A program made the position numbers and the translations under genes. A DNA stretch of 64,000 bases from Ancylostoma caninum (Eukaryota > Nematoda > Chromadorea > Rhabditida > Ancylostomatidae). The stretch is taken from NCBI GenBank assembly GCA_037903475.1, contig JBAJFG010000643.1:1364001-1428000 (forward strand), given 5' to 3'. Numbering within the stretch: the stretch's first letter is position 1; each line of letters begins with the position of its first letter. The notes below the pieces were generated by a model. The model had not been told where the DNA came from, did not search any database, and worked only from the letters and a program-made list of their open reading frames with translations. Of this stretch, positions 12,501 through 25,700 are shown piece by piece.

Positions 12501-15500
12501 CAACTTCTTCTTTCATTGTCTTTCAACTTTATTTTCTTTTGTTCTCCTCTGTTGACATTATATTACTCGGTACAGGTTCCTTTTTTAAAGCTTCTGTGCT
12601 GACAGCCACTTTGGCACTTTAAATTTGACTTCTCTACCCACTCTATTCATTTCTTGTTACTTATAAAAGTTCACGAGATTAAGAGGTTTTGTGAAGATAC
12701 TTTATAGCCATACTAAAAATTAGGATTTTGAAACCTTTTTTTTTTTGATTTTTTAGTAGGTTACATTGAGGAACACATTCCTTCTAATCACTATTCTAAA
12801 CAGCGAATTCTTAAAGAAGTTTCTGGAACGAGCAAGTGGACGCTCGAATTTTGAAGTTTTTGTCTGTATTGTTTATTAATTGAAGGGAGCCTTGTTCGAA
12901 TTTGCTGAGAATGTGCTTTGAAGTCTACGAATAATTCTTCTCGGTCCACTTGTAAACTTTGATTTTTCAACTTTTTTTTAAAGGCATTAGCAACTCATAC
13001 GTTGGCTTCGTTTGGAAAAGTCAATCCTACTGGTTTTTCGAATTCTCTGGCTTGTTTTTCATTGCACCTCTGGCTTTACAGCGCTGGTTGTGAATACAAT
13101 GAGCTTTTTGCATGAAATAATCGGGTTCTATCGAATTTTGCAAACAGTATTGCCGCATTCATGGGAGTCGGATACCTTGTTTATGTGGTATGAACAGTGA
13201 AACAAGTGTGTGTACTTTTTAAGTGGGGTTCATTAGTTAGTAGTCAGCAAAAAGCTAAGTAAAGGATGTCGAGCCGTTTTTCATCACGCATGCAGTCATG
13301 TCTTCTAGGGGCATCGCTTCATTAGTGATGCATGCTTGTAACACGCCATACTCGACCCAACGCATGACCATCTAACTACTTTACGACGGGGGTGTCCTCA
13401 ATGGGTGGTATAACGAGCAATCCTATCATTTCGTGCCGCAATGTGCTGAATTACAACAGCCACCCTAGGTCGCATAAACTGGGGGATGTATGGATGTATG
13501 CGTTTCTCTTCAAAAACATTGTTTTAAAGCTCCAATAAGCGATTGAGGATACAATATCGTTCAGCTTCTAAGTTTTAGTATTTAGTTTGAATGTTTCGTG
13601 GCACGGATAATTGGAATCACAGAAACCTTCGGCTGAAGTGAGAATAACATTTTGTTTACATTTAAACAATTTTTTTATTGCCACTTTATTTTTTGTTCCA
13701 ATACAGTTCTCAGAAGGCACTCCTCGGAACACTTGACGGCAAAAAAAGGAAAAAGATGAATAGCTCTCCAACCAAAGCTTTGGAAATTTCTTCCTCATTA
13801 TCCTTACTCAAAGAACATCTTAGCTATTCTTAGCGAATTGGCAAGGCGTGAGAAAGAATTCCGCTTTGAAACCGATTGATGACTGTGTTCGTGCTGGGTG
13901 CTGTGTTGTACACATATGCGTCACATGTGGCCATGATAAAGGATTGCAATAAGAACTCTAGGCTCCTGAAACTGAACAGCAGATTCCTGGAAAGCATCAA
14001 AGATGGGGATGAAGTCGAACAGCTGTTTCTCTATAGCTATTGTACAAGAAACGCTGATAGTTCATGAATGATTTCAAAATAATGTGAAGATTTTATGCTG
14101 CGGCCATTCATACGAAGTGTGAAGAAGCTATTATCAGAGTTATGAGTAAGCAGGTAGTCGTTATGGCCATCACACACATCTGCTCTGCATTCAGTAGTTT
14201 TGTTGAAGCTGCTAACTTAACTATGCGTATCATCGGCTGCAGCAATTTTTTTTCTGTGGCCGTGAACAAGGAGCAGTATTGGTAGCGCTACATTTTCCCC
14301 TTTGATGTTATAGTATTTCCCATAATTTCAAAGAGCAAATGGTAAACATTGCAGTTTTATAGCTTAACCCTGATTGCGATAAAGTCAAGTATTCCAAGAA
14401 TCTTTTCTAGCTCCAAATATGAATACCTGCGAAAGTTGGAAGATTTTGTGATCTAAAATTTCATTTACTCGGAATTTCGATCAGTACGAGAATTAAGAAT
14501 TACTAACGGATGTGCCTCAATTTCAACGACGTTCCCACCGAGCGATTGGGCTCTAGAAGAAGGTGCAGTCGCAATCATAAAAATCAGAGCTTGGAAAAAC
14601 GAAACCAGTTCAGGCATACTTTACGATTTGCCGTTATCTTTTATGCTCCCATTGAATTAGCCTTTTCCTCTCATAACTCTGAAGCAGCTGCATCTTTGCA
14701 GCAACAGGATTGCCACTTTTGATCGCTGAATATTCTTCAAAAGTTTAGTTCAAGTTGTTAATTATGGAAATAATACTTTTCATTTAGTCGGCATAATGTT
14801 AAAATTCTCTGCATGATGTGTGAACATGTGCAACTTGTCCTCGAATATATAAGTCAATAAAATTACGGGTGAGGGGTGACCTGAGGCTACAGGGAATGAA
14901 TCTAATGTCTATCAGAGCAGCGAAGGGAGAGAAGGCCCCTATGTTACGATCCTTCTCACCTAACATACAGCTCACTCTCAAGTGCCCAGGGTCTGGCCTC
15001 TGCCTTGTGAGCCACCATTCTCGGCTGGTGAACCTGAATGAACACTTCAAATATCCTGTTGTGCTTGAATTTTGCGGCTGCAGGCTGTCCTCTGAGTAAC
15101 CTTACACTTCATTGCTTCCTACTTCTGATTCGCTTATTCCATATTCATTCTAAAGTTTGGGCCTTTCTTTCCCTCAAATTTCCACCTTTAAGATTATTTG
15201 GAAGTTGCTGCAGCTCTTCACATGTCAGAATTGAATTGTGTAGGCCGAATTGTCGCGAGATTTTCGTGTTCTCTTTACAGATGTGACGAGAGATTGGTCG
15301 GATCATGCATTATGGTGGCCAGAAAAGCGACGTTGGCTTCAACACACTCGATCGACTTTGGATCAGTGTGGTGTCACAGCTGATTCAAAGTTAGAATTTA
15401 CTCCTATGCATAAGGATGCGAGGTAAGCTCCGTTGTCCATTTATCCTCTCGTCTTCCTTTCTCTTAACTTCTCTTAATTCCTTCTGGATTCGTAAGTGCC

Positions 15501-18500
15501 GCTTCCCGTCAACCCATCCCTTGGTTTCATTTGTTTGCATGTGGATAGCATTTTTTGTTGACTAAGTGACTGTTTCCGATTTTTTCTGTGGCTTTTTATG
15601 GCTCTACCATTAACTATATTTTTTACAGAGTGCAGTTACCGGACAATCAAATCATTGAAGCACGTCTTGATTTCTCAGTGAATGCTTTTAAAGCAACACA
15701 GAAGCTATGTCGCGACTTAGGAATACGGCACTCCGAGGAACTAGGTTTAAAGAGGTACCGTAGTTAAAATCCATGAATTTGGCTCGATCCATTCATATCT
15801 ACGAGCAATTTTAGGTTGATCCCTCCTGATATTCTACGCAAGGGAACTTATGAGGCGGAAAACTCCTCAGGACCGCAGCCTATTAGACCTGGTGAAGTAA
15901 GTAGATTTATTCTTTGAATTACTCATGCATTATTTGTTCATATATTATTTTACAATTTGTATATTTATTATTCAATTTCAGGAATCCGTTGGTCCAATGA
16001 CGTTACGAAAGGGGCCACCAATTTTCGCCTCGCAGACTCAGATTGATGGACGAATGCGTCGTGGGCAATCACCAGCGCTTTCAACAAGTGGACATATCTT
16101 CAACGCACATGAGATGGGCACGTTGCCGAGACATGGAACTCTTCCCAGGGGAGCAAGTCCGAGTCCAGGCGCTGTACGTTCCTTCGTAGTAATAATTATC
16201 CTTCACTGTAATGCTCTTGAACGTATTAGGTTGGTGCATAATTAATGCGGCTTTTTCTCACGACTCCTTTTTTCTTCAGAAGTACCGCTTCTACGACAGT
16301 TCTTTCATGTAAACAATCCTCTTTTTTCACATAGTAATGGTGCTGTCGAAAATCGTATCCACATTAACCACCTCATGCTCTACCCCTTCGGGAAATCTTG
16401 TAATGCTGCATAGTCATTCCGCGATCTCAATGAAATTTCGGCCGAAGAAAAAATATGTAGCAAAGCCTACACGAAAGATATTTGAGTTCCTCAAGTAGGG
16501 AGGCACAATCTCACATATGATGAAGGAAGAGCTCTATGATCAAATTTCGCCGGCCAGGAACGCTCGGCAGCCGTGGAAGGGAAGGAGATTCGATTGACGA
16601 GATGCCTCAGAAATGCAGCCTGCTCGTTCTGCTACGGAAAATCGGTGGAAGTTAAACATTATTTTTGTCTGAGAGTTCGAGCTGACCCATCTAGGCAATC
16701 TGCATACTTTTCTGAGCCTCTTGAAAGGAAGAATCATGCCCGAATGGTCCATATTGAAGAGTTCGGACAGTATTGCCGTTGTCAAGCTTTCGTCTTCTTC
16801 TCCGGCTGCCCAAAATTCTTGTGCTCGGGATTTGTTGGCCAATCTCTTCTTTCTTCATCTGTGAAGCTCGTACCTTATGAACATGAACAATCTTTCAACT
16901 CAGCCTGGCTGATTGGTCTATCTTTGAAAGGCTCGCTGAGATCGCGAAATAACTGTGCTACATTCCAACTTTTCTCGAAGTGATAGAGCATATAATGGCG
17001 GATATAGATGAGATTTTTGATAGCCCCATTAATAAGTGGAAAGAGAGAATTGTTCTCGTGAAAAAACTGTTTGAAAACTTTCAATTTTCATCAAGAAAAG
17101 ACGTGACAGAAAAAAACTGCATTAATTATGCACCAACCTAATATTTGAGAAGGATATAACTACTATATGAGGAAATATTTAATAACTTTCTTCAATTGAT
17201 TTAATTTCCAACCTCAAGTTTTGGAAAAGGTGCCTCAATCTCGATTTTTTTAGTACAATGGAACCATGGGTCGCGTACCTATTATGCCAAGCATCAGTTT
17301 CTGTGAAGGTAAGACAGTTCATTGTCATTCATTTGATCACTACTGAACAGTCATGCATTTATTTATCTATTGATACACTCAAGGTGCACCATTTTCGTGG
17401 ATTTGAGCCTCCTTTTGGTTGAAACACTACTCTTCATTGTTTCACAGGTTTGGAAAATGAACAGTTCGATATGGCCCTCGTTCATACCCCACGTCAAGCA
17501 GTTAATAAAGACAATGTTGTGTTCCGTCCACAAAACTACGTTGAAAAAGCGGCCCTGAACAGGGGCTGGTTGGACTCAAGCAGGTAAGCAGCATGTCTAT
17601 TGGATTTTGCATATTTTGCATTTGATCTTATTGTTTTGATTCTTGAAAAAAGGTATTTTTATTTTTGGACTACCTTTTCTATTTCAGATTAGTTATGATG
17701 AAGTAGTTCCCAGTTCTGTTATTTTATGTTCAGTTGCTTCTCAAAAAAGAGCATTTGTTGCATATGGTGGTGTGAATGTGTTCAAATTGATGGCAGCAAG
17801 CTGAATAGATGAAAATTACGTTCCGAAATTTTAGATCCTTAATGGAACAGGGTGTTTTCGAAGGAGATGTCGTTTTACTTCGTTTCAAATACATGACTTT
17901 CTTCGATTTAAATCCGAAGGTATGTTCCAGTTGTCGTTGTCCGTTGTTATGAAATTTGCATTTGTTTGCGTTTGTTCTACATAATTTTCCCTTTTAGTAT
18001 GACCCTGTACGTATCAATCAACTATACGAGCAAGCTAAGTGGTCAATTTTGCTGGACGAATTTGATCACACGGAAGAAGAAGCGTCTCTGTTCGCTGCAT
18101 TACAGGTGATTTTGCTCACTTTTCTTGATTTATGGTCTCCTGTTGGTTTCGTTGAACACTACATTGATTACTGGTGGCTGTGCTGTAAATAAACATCCAC
18201 TGCGGAGCACGGCACGGAATTCCCAACTGCGATTTCTTCTACGCTTTAAACCGTGAACTTAGTGTTGTAATTTTCCCTTGAAATATTCATGAGTTGAGAA
18301 TTTTACTGTGAAAAAGTTTTCAGACGGAGTTTATGAATGTTTCCTTGAGGCACTGATTACAGTTTGTACGTGTATTTTTTTTCAGTTGCAAGCTACGCTT
18401 CAGCGAGATTCTCCTGAACCTGAAGGTCCAACGAAGGATGATGTAGACATGATGTTAGATGAATTGGTTGGTTGTTGGTTGCACAATATTTAACCTACAC

Positions 18501-21119
18501 TATCTGTCACGCTGAGGAGTTCCATATTCATTTCCTCCTTTTTTAAGGAGCAAAACCTAGATGCCGCTGCTCTTGGACGTCGTTCCGACCTTATGCAAGT
18601 GCCAGAGCTTGCGGACTACCTTAAGTATATGAAGTCAGTGCACTGTGAATACTAAACGAGATTTGAGGATTTGGGCTACACTTGAATGGTCGATACTCTG
18701 TTTAGGCCTAAAAAGCTAGCTGCCTTCAAAGGATTCAAGCGTGCCTTCTTTTCGTTCCGTGACTTGTATCTCAGCTATTACCAAAGCTCAACGGAGATTC
18801 ACCAACCGCCACTTGGGCATTTCTCTCTGAAAGGTTGTTTGACAGCATGTATTGTCCCCGGTTTAGGCACTGAATTTCGCGTTTAGGTTGCGAAGTCAGT
18901 CCAGACGTTTCTGTTTCTCAAGGGAAATACCATATCAAGTTACTTGTACCTACTGCTGAGGGCATGACCGATTTTGTGCTCAAATGTGATACGGTGGGTA
19001 TAAAGCCACTAAGTCAAGTTCATTCCCTACTTTGTTAATTATACTACTGTTTAATGCTTTGTGCAGGAGCACCAATATGCACGATGGATGGCAGCATGTC
19101 GACTAGCATCACGTGGAAAGTCAATGGCAGATTCTTCATATCCACAAGAGGTGGAAAGCATCAAAAACCTTCTGCATATGCAAAGCACTAGTAAGTTGTT
19201 TCATTCCTTGTTTGGTATTAGATCCAATGTTAGCGCTACTCAAATATTGCCGCTGTCGGTTTATTTTTGGTAGAGGTTACTTCGTGTCCGTTAGTTCTTT
19301 CTGTTAGGGCTTTATCTTGTTGATGATCGGTTATTCAAATCGCCACCTTTTTTCAGCTAATGGTCGGAATGAGAATAGCACGGCGCGTCGTGCAGCACCA
19401 GTAAAGCTTCCAAGCGATTTCAACGTGGAGGAATATGTCTCGCAAAGATACGTTAGGAAGGCGAGGAGTAAACAAGGAGTCAGTTTCGTTAGAGAATATT
19501 CATAGTTTGTCTCTAAAGGTCAGATTCGAGCTCATTTTCCCGTTGTATATCCAGAGCAGCGGAAGGACTATCATATGCAATTTAATTGAATATCTTGTTT
19601 TAGCTACAACAACGTGTTGCTGATGCGCATGCAAATGTACGTCAGCTAACGTCTACGGAAGCCAAACTGCAGTACATAAGAGCATGGCAAGCATTGCCGG
19701 AGCATGGAATGCACTACTTCATTGTACGATTTAGGAATGGTCGGAAAGCCGACTTGATCGGTTCGTTTTTTTTCTTTGCATTTTGCACAAGTATTCTTTT
19801 AAATGTGCATTATTTAGGTGTTGCTATAAATCGGCTTGTAAAAATGAATATGGAAAATGGTGAGAGTATCAAGACATGGCGTTTTTCGAACATGAAAAAA
19901 TGGCATGTCAATTGGGAAATCCGGCATTTGAAGGTCAGTGCTCACACCTTCGGAAGGTTTTTTTTCCTTTTTTTTCTGCCAGCGATCTTCCGAAAGCATC
20001 GGGGTTCTGCAGCTTCTTGATAAGATTGTGAGGAGTTAAAGGATTTCTTTGGAAGAATGTTTATCGTCTGGATCGTCTGGGATGAATTGTTCCTTAGCTC
20101 ACTAGTTTTTTCGCTTGATTTTCCATAAGTCAAGCCATTATCGGCGTAGAAAATTGATTTGCTGTAGAGAAGGGCAACAGAGCGGCTCACGGCTACCTTA
20201 TTTCTGACGTTAGTACATCGCTTCTTTCTGATGTGCAACCTCTTTTTGAACGTAGAACCAACAGCTAGAGCTAGCGGGCTATACTATATTCCCTCGCTTT
20301 CTCATAATCGTGAGCTCTACCATATCGCGATGAGGTATCCTGGAACTGGGGCTGAAGTATTATGCGCTCTTTTTTTTCTCTGGAGGAATTGGAGGCGCAG
20401 TTTCTACGCTTAATTGCGAAATGCTAACTGGTTCAGTGTGGATCGCGATTACTATGGCTTTCAATTTAGGTTGCTATTGTTATAGCAGTAAACGAGGTTA
20501 CCCGTCTAGTTTCCAAGCTATTCAAGGCCTAAAAGTTATCGGTGGGAATGGGAATTACTCTGGTGACGCGGTCTGTGGGATCTGTCCATGATTAGATGCG
20601 CACTGATGCCAAGGCACTGCGCTGATTTGTCTCAATTGATTATTTCTATTTTTTTCCTTGGATTCACAGTATTTGGGCGCACCATTATGAGGCAGTGCTT
20701 AGAACATGAATTTGCTATCTAATTTTTTGATTAGATCAATTGGATTTATTGCATTGGTTGAATTGATTTGAAATTCAAAATTTCAATCAAACAAATTCAC
20801 CAACTAGGCGAAATACAGTGCATCTATCTACCATTCTCTTCCCTTGCACATTACCACTGACATATTGAAGTTTGATGATTTTTTTAGATTCAATTCGAAG
20901 ATGAGGACATCGAGTTTAAGCCGTTATCTGCTGACTGCAAGGTGAGTTCTTACGGCCTCGCCTCAGAAAATATCTTCTCTGTAACGTAAAGCAATGTACG
21001 TTTTTCAGATCGTTCACGAATTTATTGGCGGCTACATTTTCCTCACTATGCGAAGCAAAGAACAAAATCAAACACTGAACGAGGAGCTGTTCCACAAATT
21101 AACTGGTGGTTGGGGATAA
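9568..21119 (+). CDS. unc-112: UNC-112 / kindlin, integrin adaptor (20 exons)
   Basis: Exons: 9568-9653, 10204-10268, 15281-15422, 15629-15754, 15815-15896, 15982-16173, 17254-17308, 17448-17583, 17835-17919, 17998-18105, 18386-18466, 18548-18633, 18706-18833, 18887-18993, 19067-19190, 19357-19478, 19604-19760, 19818-19933, 20888-20941, 21009-21119. All phases agree and the product is 720 residues, kindlin length. Recognisable family stretches include [53 protein letters not shown], a PH domain inserted in F2 (about residues 415-540), and the F3 end [12 protein letters not shown]...LFHKLTGG. Kindlins bind beta-integrin tails through F3 and act at muscle dense bodies and focal adhesions. The integrin-contact QW pair of kindlin-2 is KW here (K655-W656). 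The exon 16 donor GTCAGT and exon 11 donor GTTGGT are weak. Intron 2 (5 kb) carries a retrotransposon fragment and intron 6 a mariner; otherwise the introns look empty. Confidence 0.95.
11060..11976 (+). mobile_element. 5'-truncated CR1-like non-LTR retrotransposon, 3' end
   Basis: An open frame to 11776 encodes the last ~226 residues of a reverse transcriptase [12 protein letters not shown] at the start, then [40 protein letters not shown] and [14 protein letters not shown], in the usual order for CR1/Jockey-type elements. The frame is closed by a stop at 11045, so the catalytic palm is missing. The element ends in an ATT repeat at about 11956-11976, a typical 3' tail. It sits in intron 2 of unc-112 in the same orientation as the gene. 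Confidence 0.8.
16226..17141. mobile_element. Internally deleted mariner in unc-112 intron 6
   Basis: Terminal inverted repeats TTAGGTTGGTGCATAATTAA... and its exact complement bound 916 bp, flanked by TA at 16224-16225 and 17142-17143. Autonomous mariners are about 1.25-1.3 kb and encode ~345 residues. Here I find no transposase motifs (no TGDE- or HDNARPH-like run), so the copy is non-autonomous. Confidence 0.85.
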
Positions 21120-21637
21120 ATCAAAATCAAATGCGTTCCTGACTCTCGAAGTGTCTATGGGATCGCGCCGAATTCGTTGTTTGTATCCATCACATGTGTG
21201 TACTGCTCATTCGTTTATCTTGTCACTGAGTTAATAGAAGACTGCCAACTCGCTGTATCTTTATCTTCTCTTTATTTTTTCCTTTATCTTACTTGAAATC
21301 ACTCACTAGTGTGACAGCTTTCCTTTGAATTTCATGATTCATTGAAAGTATTAGTTTTTTACGTCGGAAATTTGTGAAAATCTAATCAGGATAGTAACAA
21401 TTCCCTTGATTTTGTGAGGCCTTAAACACGCAAAACTTACTGCTTACGCACTGACTAGTAGTGAAAGATTGCCAAAAATGGACCATTGTTCTAGTGCAAT
21501 TCATAATATTTAACAAGTATCGATTTGATTGGCTTGATTTCAAATTGTATTTGAAAAGATTTACATATAGGTGCCTTGTTAAGTTCGATTGTATTTGGGC
21601 CATTTGCATATGGTTCAAAACCTGCATATGGATTCTT

Positions 21638-21643
21638 AATAAA
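21638..21643 (+). terminator. Candidate poly(A) signal of unc-112
   Basis: AATAAA lies 519 nt after the unc-112 stop. No earlier canonical signal is obvious on the plus strand. Confidence 0.4.
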
Positions 21644-22438
21644 TGCACTTTGATCAGTCATGCGTTATTTGAAATTACATCCCACTAGTTTTGGAAAATA
21701 CAGGTTTGAAAAAGGTTGTGTTTTCATAAGATTTATTTTGGGAAGTGCAAATTTAATTGGATGGGTGAGTAAGGGGTTCTGGCTGAGTCACCATTGGTGT
21801 CCAAGTAATAAGTATTAGTAAGAGCAGTTCTACCACAACATAGATCGCAGCGTACTTTATGAGTAGTTGGGGAAGGCCAGTGTTCTAAGTTTTTTTTTCT
21901 AGAAAAAAGGAGTGGATTCATCCTATACATGCCTAATCCTGGAGAAGTATAGCACCCTCAGCGATGTCCTGGCGACTTCACATTTGATATGTATTGATCG
22001 GTAGCGGACAGTCGTCTATCTAGCATCACCCGCAGTCAAAAGTTACCCAAAACTGAGCCGAAAATGATGTGGAACTAATCTGCCGACCTTGAAGAGATGA
22101 ATAAGTTGGTTTGCTAGGAGCGAAGGATGAGCCATTGACCATGTGAGCGACATTGGGCCTATTGCCGCTCCGTTGCGCGCGCCCAGGTACAGTTTTTGGT
22201 AACGTAAAGCATTTAGAGAGGAGTGAATCCTGGTGCATTCACACACCGAAAGTGGGCTTCGGGCTTCAGATGTAATGGATGTGAATATTGTTGAAGAAAA
22301 GACGACAAAGGAAGGTTACTTTCACTTGGCAAATACATAGTAACATCACAATTCCAACAGAAAATTAATAAATATGCTATATACACCGGCGAGTTGCCTG
22401 AGTATTAAAAAGGAAACAATGCAGCGTAGAATGCTTAC

Positions 22439-22733
22439 TTCGTGAGACCTGCTTTTGGGGGAACACTGCTCTTTGTTCTATTATCCTTGGACGAACTGTC
22501 GTCTGTTCTCTCTCGCTTAGGATGAGAATGCTTTGTGTGAACGGTAGGAACACCAGAAAGAACGCGGTGATTACCTTCAGAATATGTGTTGAGAATAAAT
22601 ATGCATTGGTTTGCAGATAGTGAATAGGGCTTGGGACTTACCGCTGTCATCCGTCAGTTTGAGGAGCTCTTGCCAAATTTTTTTCAAAGCGTTTTTGAAC
22701 CACGGATTGCTACAGCACATACTCTACAAAAGA
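22439..22733 (-). CDS. Two exons of an unrecognised basic protein (partial)
   Basis: Minus-strand exon 22733-22642 (acceptor TTTTGTAG, donor GTAAGTCC) encodes MCCSNPWFKNALKKIWQE and LLKLTDDSG. It joins in phase with exon 22574-22439 (donor GTAAGC), which encodes HSHPKRERTDDSSSKDNRTK and a basic end. The second acceptor is only AAG. The first exon looks like an amphipathic helix with WF and IW pairs; the second is Ser/Lys/Arg-rich, as in linkers of nuclear proteins. A third short exon may end at about 22784 and a terminal exon may lie near 22260, but I cannot fix either. I do not recognise the family. A TFIIS-N/LW-like fold is a guess only. Confidence 0.4.
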
Positions 22734-22784
22734 TGTAGGATTTCATTGCAAAAAAGAATGATTCAACACTAGGACTTACCTTGT

Positions 22785-25700
22785 AGGATTACGGTGGAAA
22801 ATAGCATGCACTTCATTCAGAAAATGGTGTCATTCAGCAAAAGTGGTGTTGGGGTCAGAATCCAGAAAAAAAGTAATAATGAGCCGAAGAAGGCTGAATT
22901 CATAGAAGGAATACTTCCTCTATCGCTGCGTTTCTTTCGAAAATGCCGTTGGGTCAGAAGAAATAAACCAGTTTGATTCCATCGCAACCCACGCATCGCT
23001 GAAAAACTACAAGTGATAGCGTTCAGAACGTGGATAAGTCATAATTTGGTGTTGCATTGACGAAAATGTGATGTGACATTTGTTCGCTCCATGTGCGTTC
23101 TTTGTAGAAGTGACGGAAAGAGGTGGGGCGAGGGTCTGGTTGCAGCTATACCTTACGTGAAGCATAGCAGTTTAAGTCGCAGTCGCGAAGCGACAACAAG
23201 CTGGATACTTATCGATTTTGAACGCTCGGCGCTGGTGTTGCTGCGGTAGGGTCCGTGGTTAATCAATAGGCATCGAAATCGATGTTACTCAAGCAATAAA
23301 GGGCAGAGGTGCTTCACTCATCTTGAAGTATATCTGGAGCATCAATAATGAACAATTTGTCGATCCGGCTGAAGTTTCATCCGTACGATAATCCATTTCC
23401 ATTCAAACATTAGTGCAACATGACTACTATTCTACAAACTTCTGCAAAAGGTTTATTAAAAACTAGTAAAGGGCGAGAAATGTCTTAATCTTCCATCAAA
23501 TCATAATTCCGCAGGTCGTCATCTTACTTACTGCAGTGTTTTCCCCGAAACTACCAGGTTACAGTTTGTTGTAAATTGTGTGACACCCACTGGCCTAACC
23601 TTTTCAGCTCAAGAAAGGAAGAGCCGATTTCGCTGTTCTCCCAGTGGGCGGACGAACTTTTCTTGGGTTTCGAACTTTTGGCCAGCATATCTACGTGAGA
23701 ATCTCAAGAACTAGCTTGGGTTAGATGACGCCTTTAACATGACACGTGTTCAATCGTTCAATCTTAGAATGGTTTTGGTATTTTGCCTTTGAACTTGAAA
23801 ACAGTTTGGGCGTCACATGAAAATGGCAACGAAACAAGTTTCTGATTTCGACGGAGCATCTTGTTGCGCATGCCTTTCGTCTCTTTCTTCAAAAAAAAAA
23901 TGTTCTTTATAGGTCGACAAATTCGAAATGAGAAAAACCTTTATTTTTGAGTCAATCGATGTTTTTGAACTATACTGACTTGGTTTGGTCTTGATTTGAA
24001 CTTGGTTTGTTTGTCTTGATTATGACTTTATGTTTGATCAAGTATTATAGACGCTTTTAATGTATTTCTTCAATAATCTTTGTGGTCACTGCTTCTTCTT
24101 CCTTCGCACGGAAATATAGTGGCCGAAAGACCGAAAAAGGTCCGTCAAGTTATGCTAAAGAGCTGAAATTCCATGATTTCATAGTACGCGCAACCAGTGA
24201 ACGACCACTAAACCCCGTATCCCTAGAGGATTGTTGCGATGGCAGATGTGGTGTTGCACTCGGCGGTGCCGCAGCATTGGTGTCGCTGTACCGGTGGATG
24301 AGGCAGCACCCATGTTGTTGCGTAGACCACTACAGCACCACCTTGTCGCTGTATGGAGGATCGGCACGTCACGTGTTGCTGTGTCGGAAGAAAGTAACGG
24401 TAGTAACACTACCCACACCGCGGATCCAGATCTCGTAAGACTCCAACATTTTCTCCTAGAAAATCAGAATTAACCTTGAGAAGCGCTCTTGAACTCGATC
24501 TGAGTGACCTACAGGTGAGTTACACCGCAAAGAGCCCAAAAACCTCTAATCAAAGATTTTGAGCGGACCTTGCTCTTAGTAAATATACTGATCAGGTAGA
24601 ATCGTTTGTTTTTCAGATCAAGTGCCATATTGTCCAACATTACTTGCTCAGAGTAGTGCGGTAGGACTAAGGAAAAAGGTCAGTAAGAAGGCGTTCAGAA
24701 AGAAAAGGCTGTAGCTTAGTCATCAGTATAGTTTGGCGTTGGATATTGGAAGTTGGCACTGCTATGAGTACTATGACATGGATGACTTCACCGAGTGGAT
24801 TAGGATCGAAGAATGGAGAGGAAGAGCAGGTTCAGTCCTTGCTTCAATTTCGCACCTCAAACTATTTCTAAAGCTTTCGGAAAAGTATGGCTTCAGCATT
24901 GTTTGAATACGAACGGGAAATACCGCAAGAGGGGATTCTAGCGAGTGGTGAAGAGATGTATGGAGTAGCCATAGGTTACTCTAATTTAATCTTCATGCAC
25001 ATATCTTCTACCTTTTTTTATCTCTTGCAGACCTGGCCTCGAGCCGTACATCACGAACAAGAAAGCACTGCTTGGCCTGCACAGGATAACCTTTTTTAGT
25101 TGTATTGTCCAGATCGATCCAGTTCCCGTTTTTAGAAAAAGTCACAATTTCATATTCCTAAAAGATGTACGACTCCGTGGCGGTCAGCAGGAGGAGGGCT
25201 GAAAATTCCTGTTTTTCGATCTATGAGTAACCGTTCCTTAAACTTTGAATTTTTACTTAGTACGCCTGCACGTGTAAAATGAATGACTTCAAACGGAGCA
25301 CAAATCACGGCTCTTGTCTTGCACGACCCTATTTCTTGGCTTGAGAATTCACGACTTGTTTCTCAAGTATCTCAACCCCCATACGACCTCCTCTCATCCC
25401 CACTGAAAGCCTCTAAATACTAAACTCCTTCGCCCCCTTTTGCACATAAATTGTTTCCTCCCCCCTCTTTCATTATATGTCTTCTTCGTAATAAACCTTA
25501 TTGTTGCGAATGGAATTTCTGATGCTGGGGAGATCAAATGTAGAATTGAAATTCTTGGCTGACTTAACTTCTTTTCCAAATGTGCCTTGATAGAACACCA
25601 CCACGTGGTTTATTGTTTTCGCAAAAATGAAAACAGAATACGGAGGGCAAACACCTTCCTCTACGTGTGCTTCCAAGCATAAGCGACAAATTTGGATCAA

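Noticed and set aside
16540..16983. Long open frames in the unc-112 intron 6 mariner
   Set aside because: Neither strand shows mariner catalytic motifs; likely chance frames within a deleted element.
24460..25100. A chain of plus-strand exon-like segments (24460-24524, 24617-24678, 24727-24829)
   Set aside because: Each has plausible splice sites, but their only open frames do not join in phase, and none resembles a known protein.
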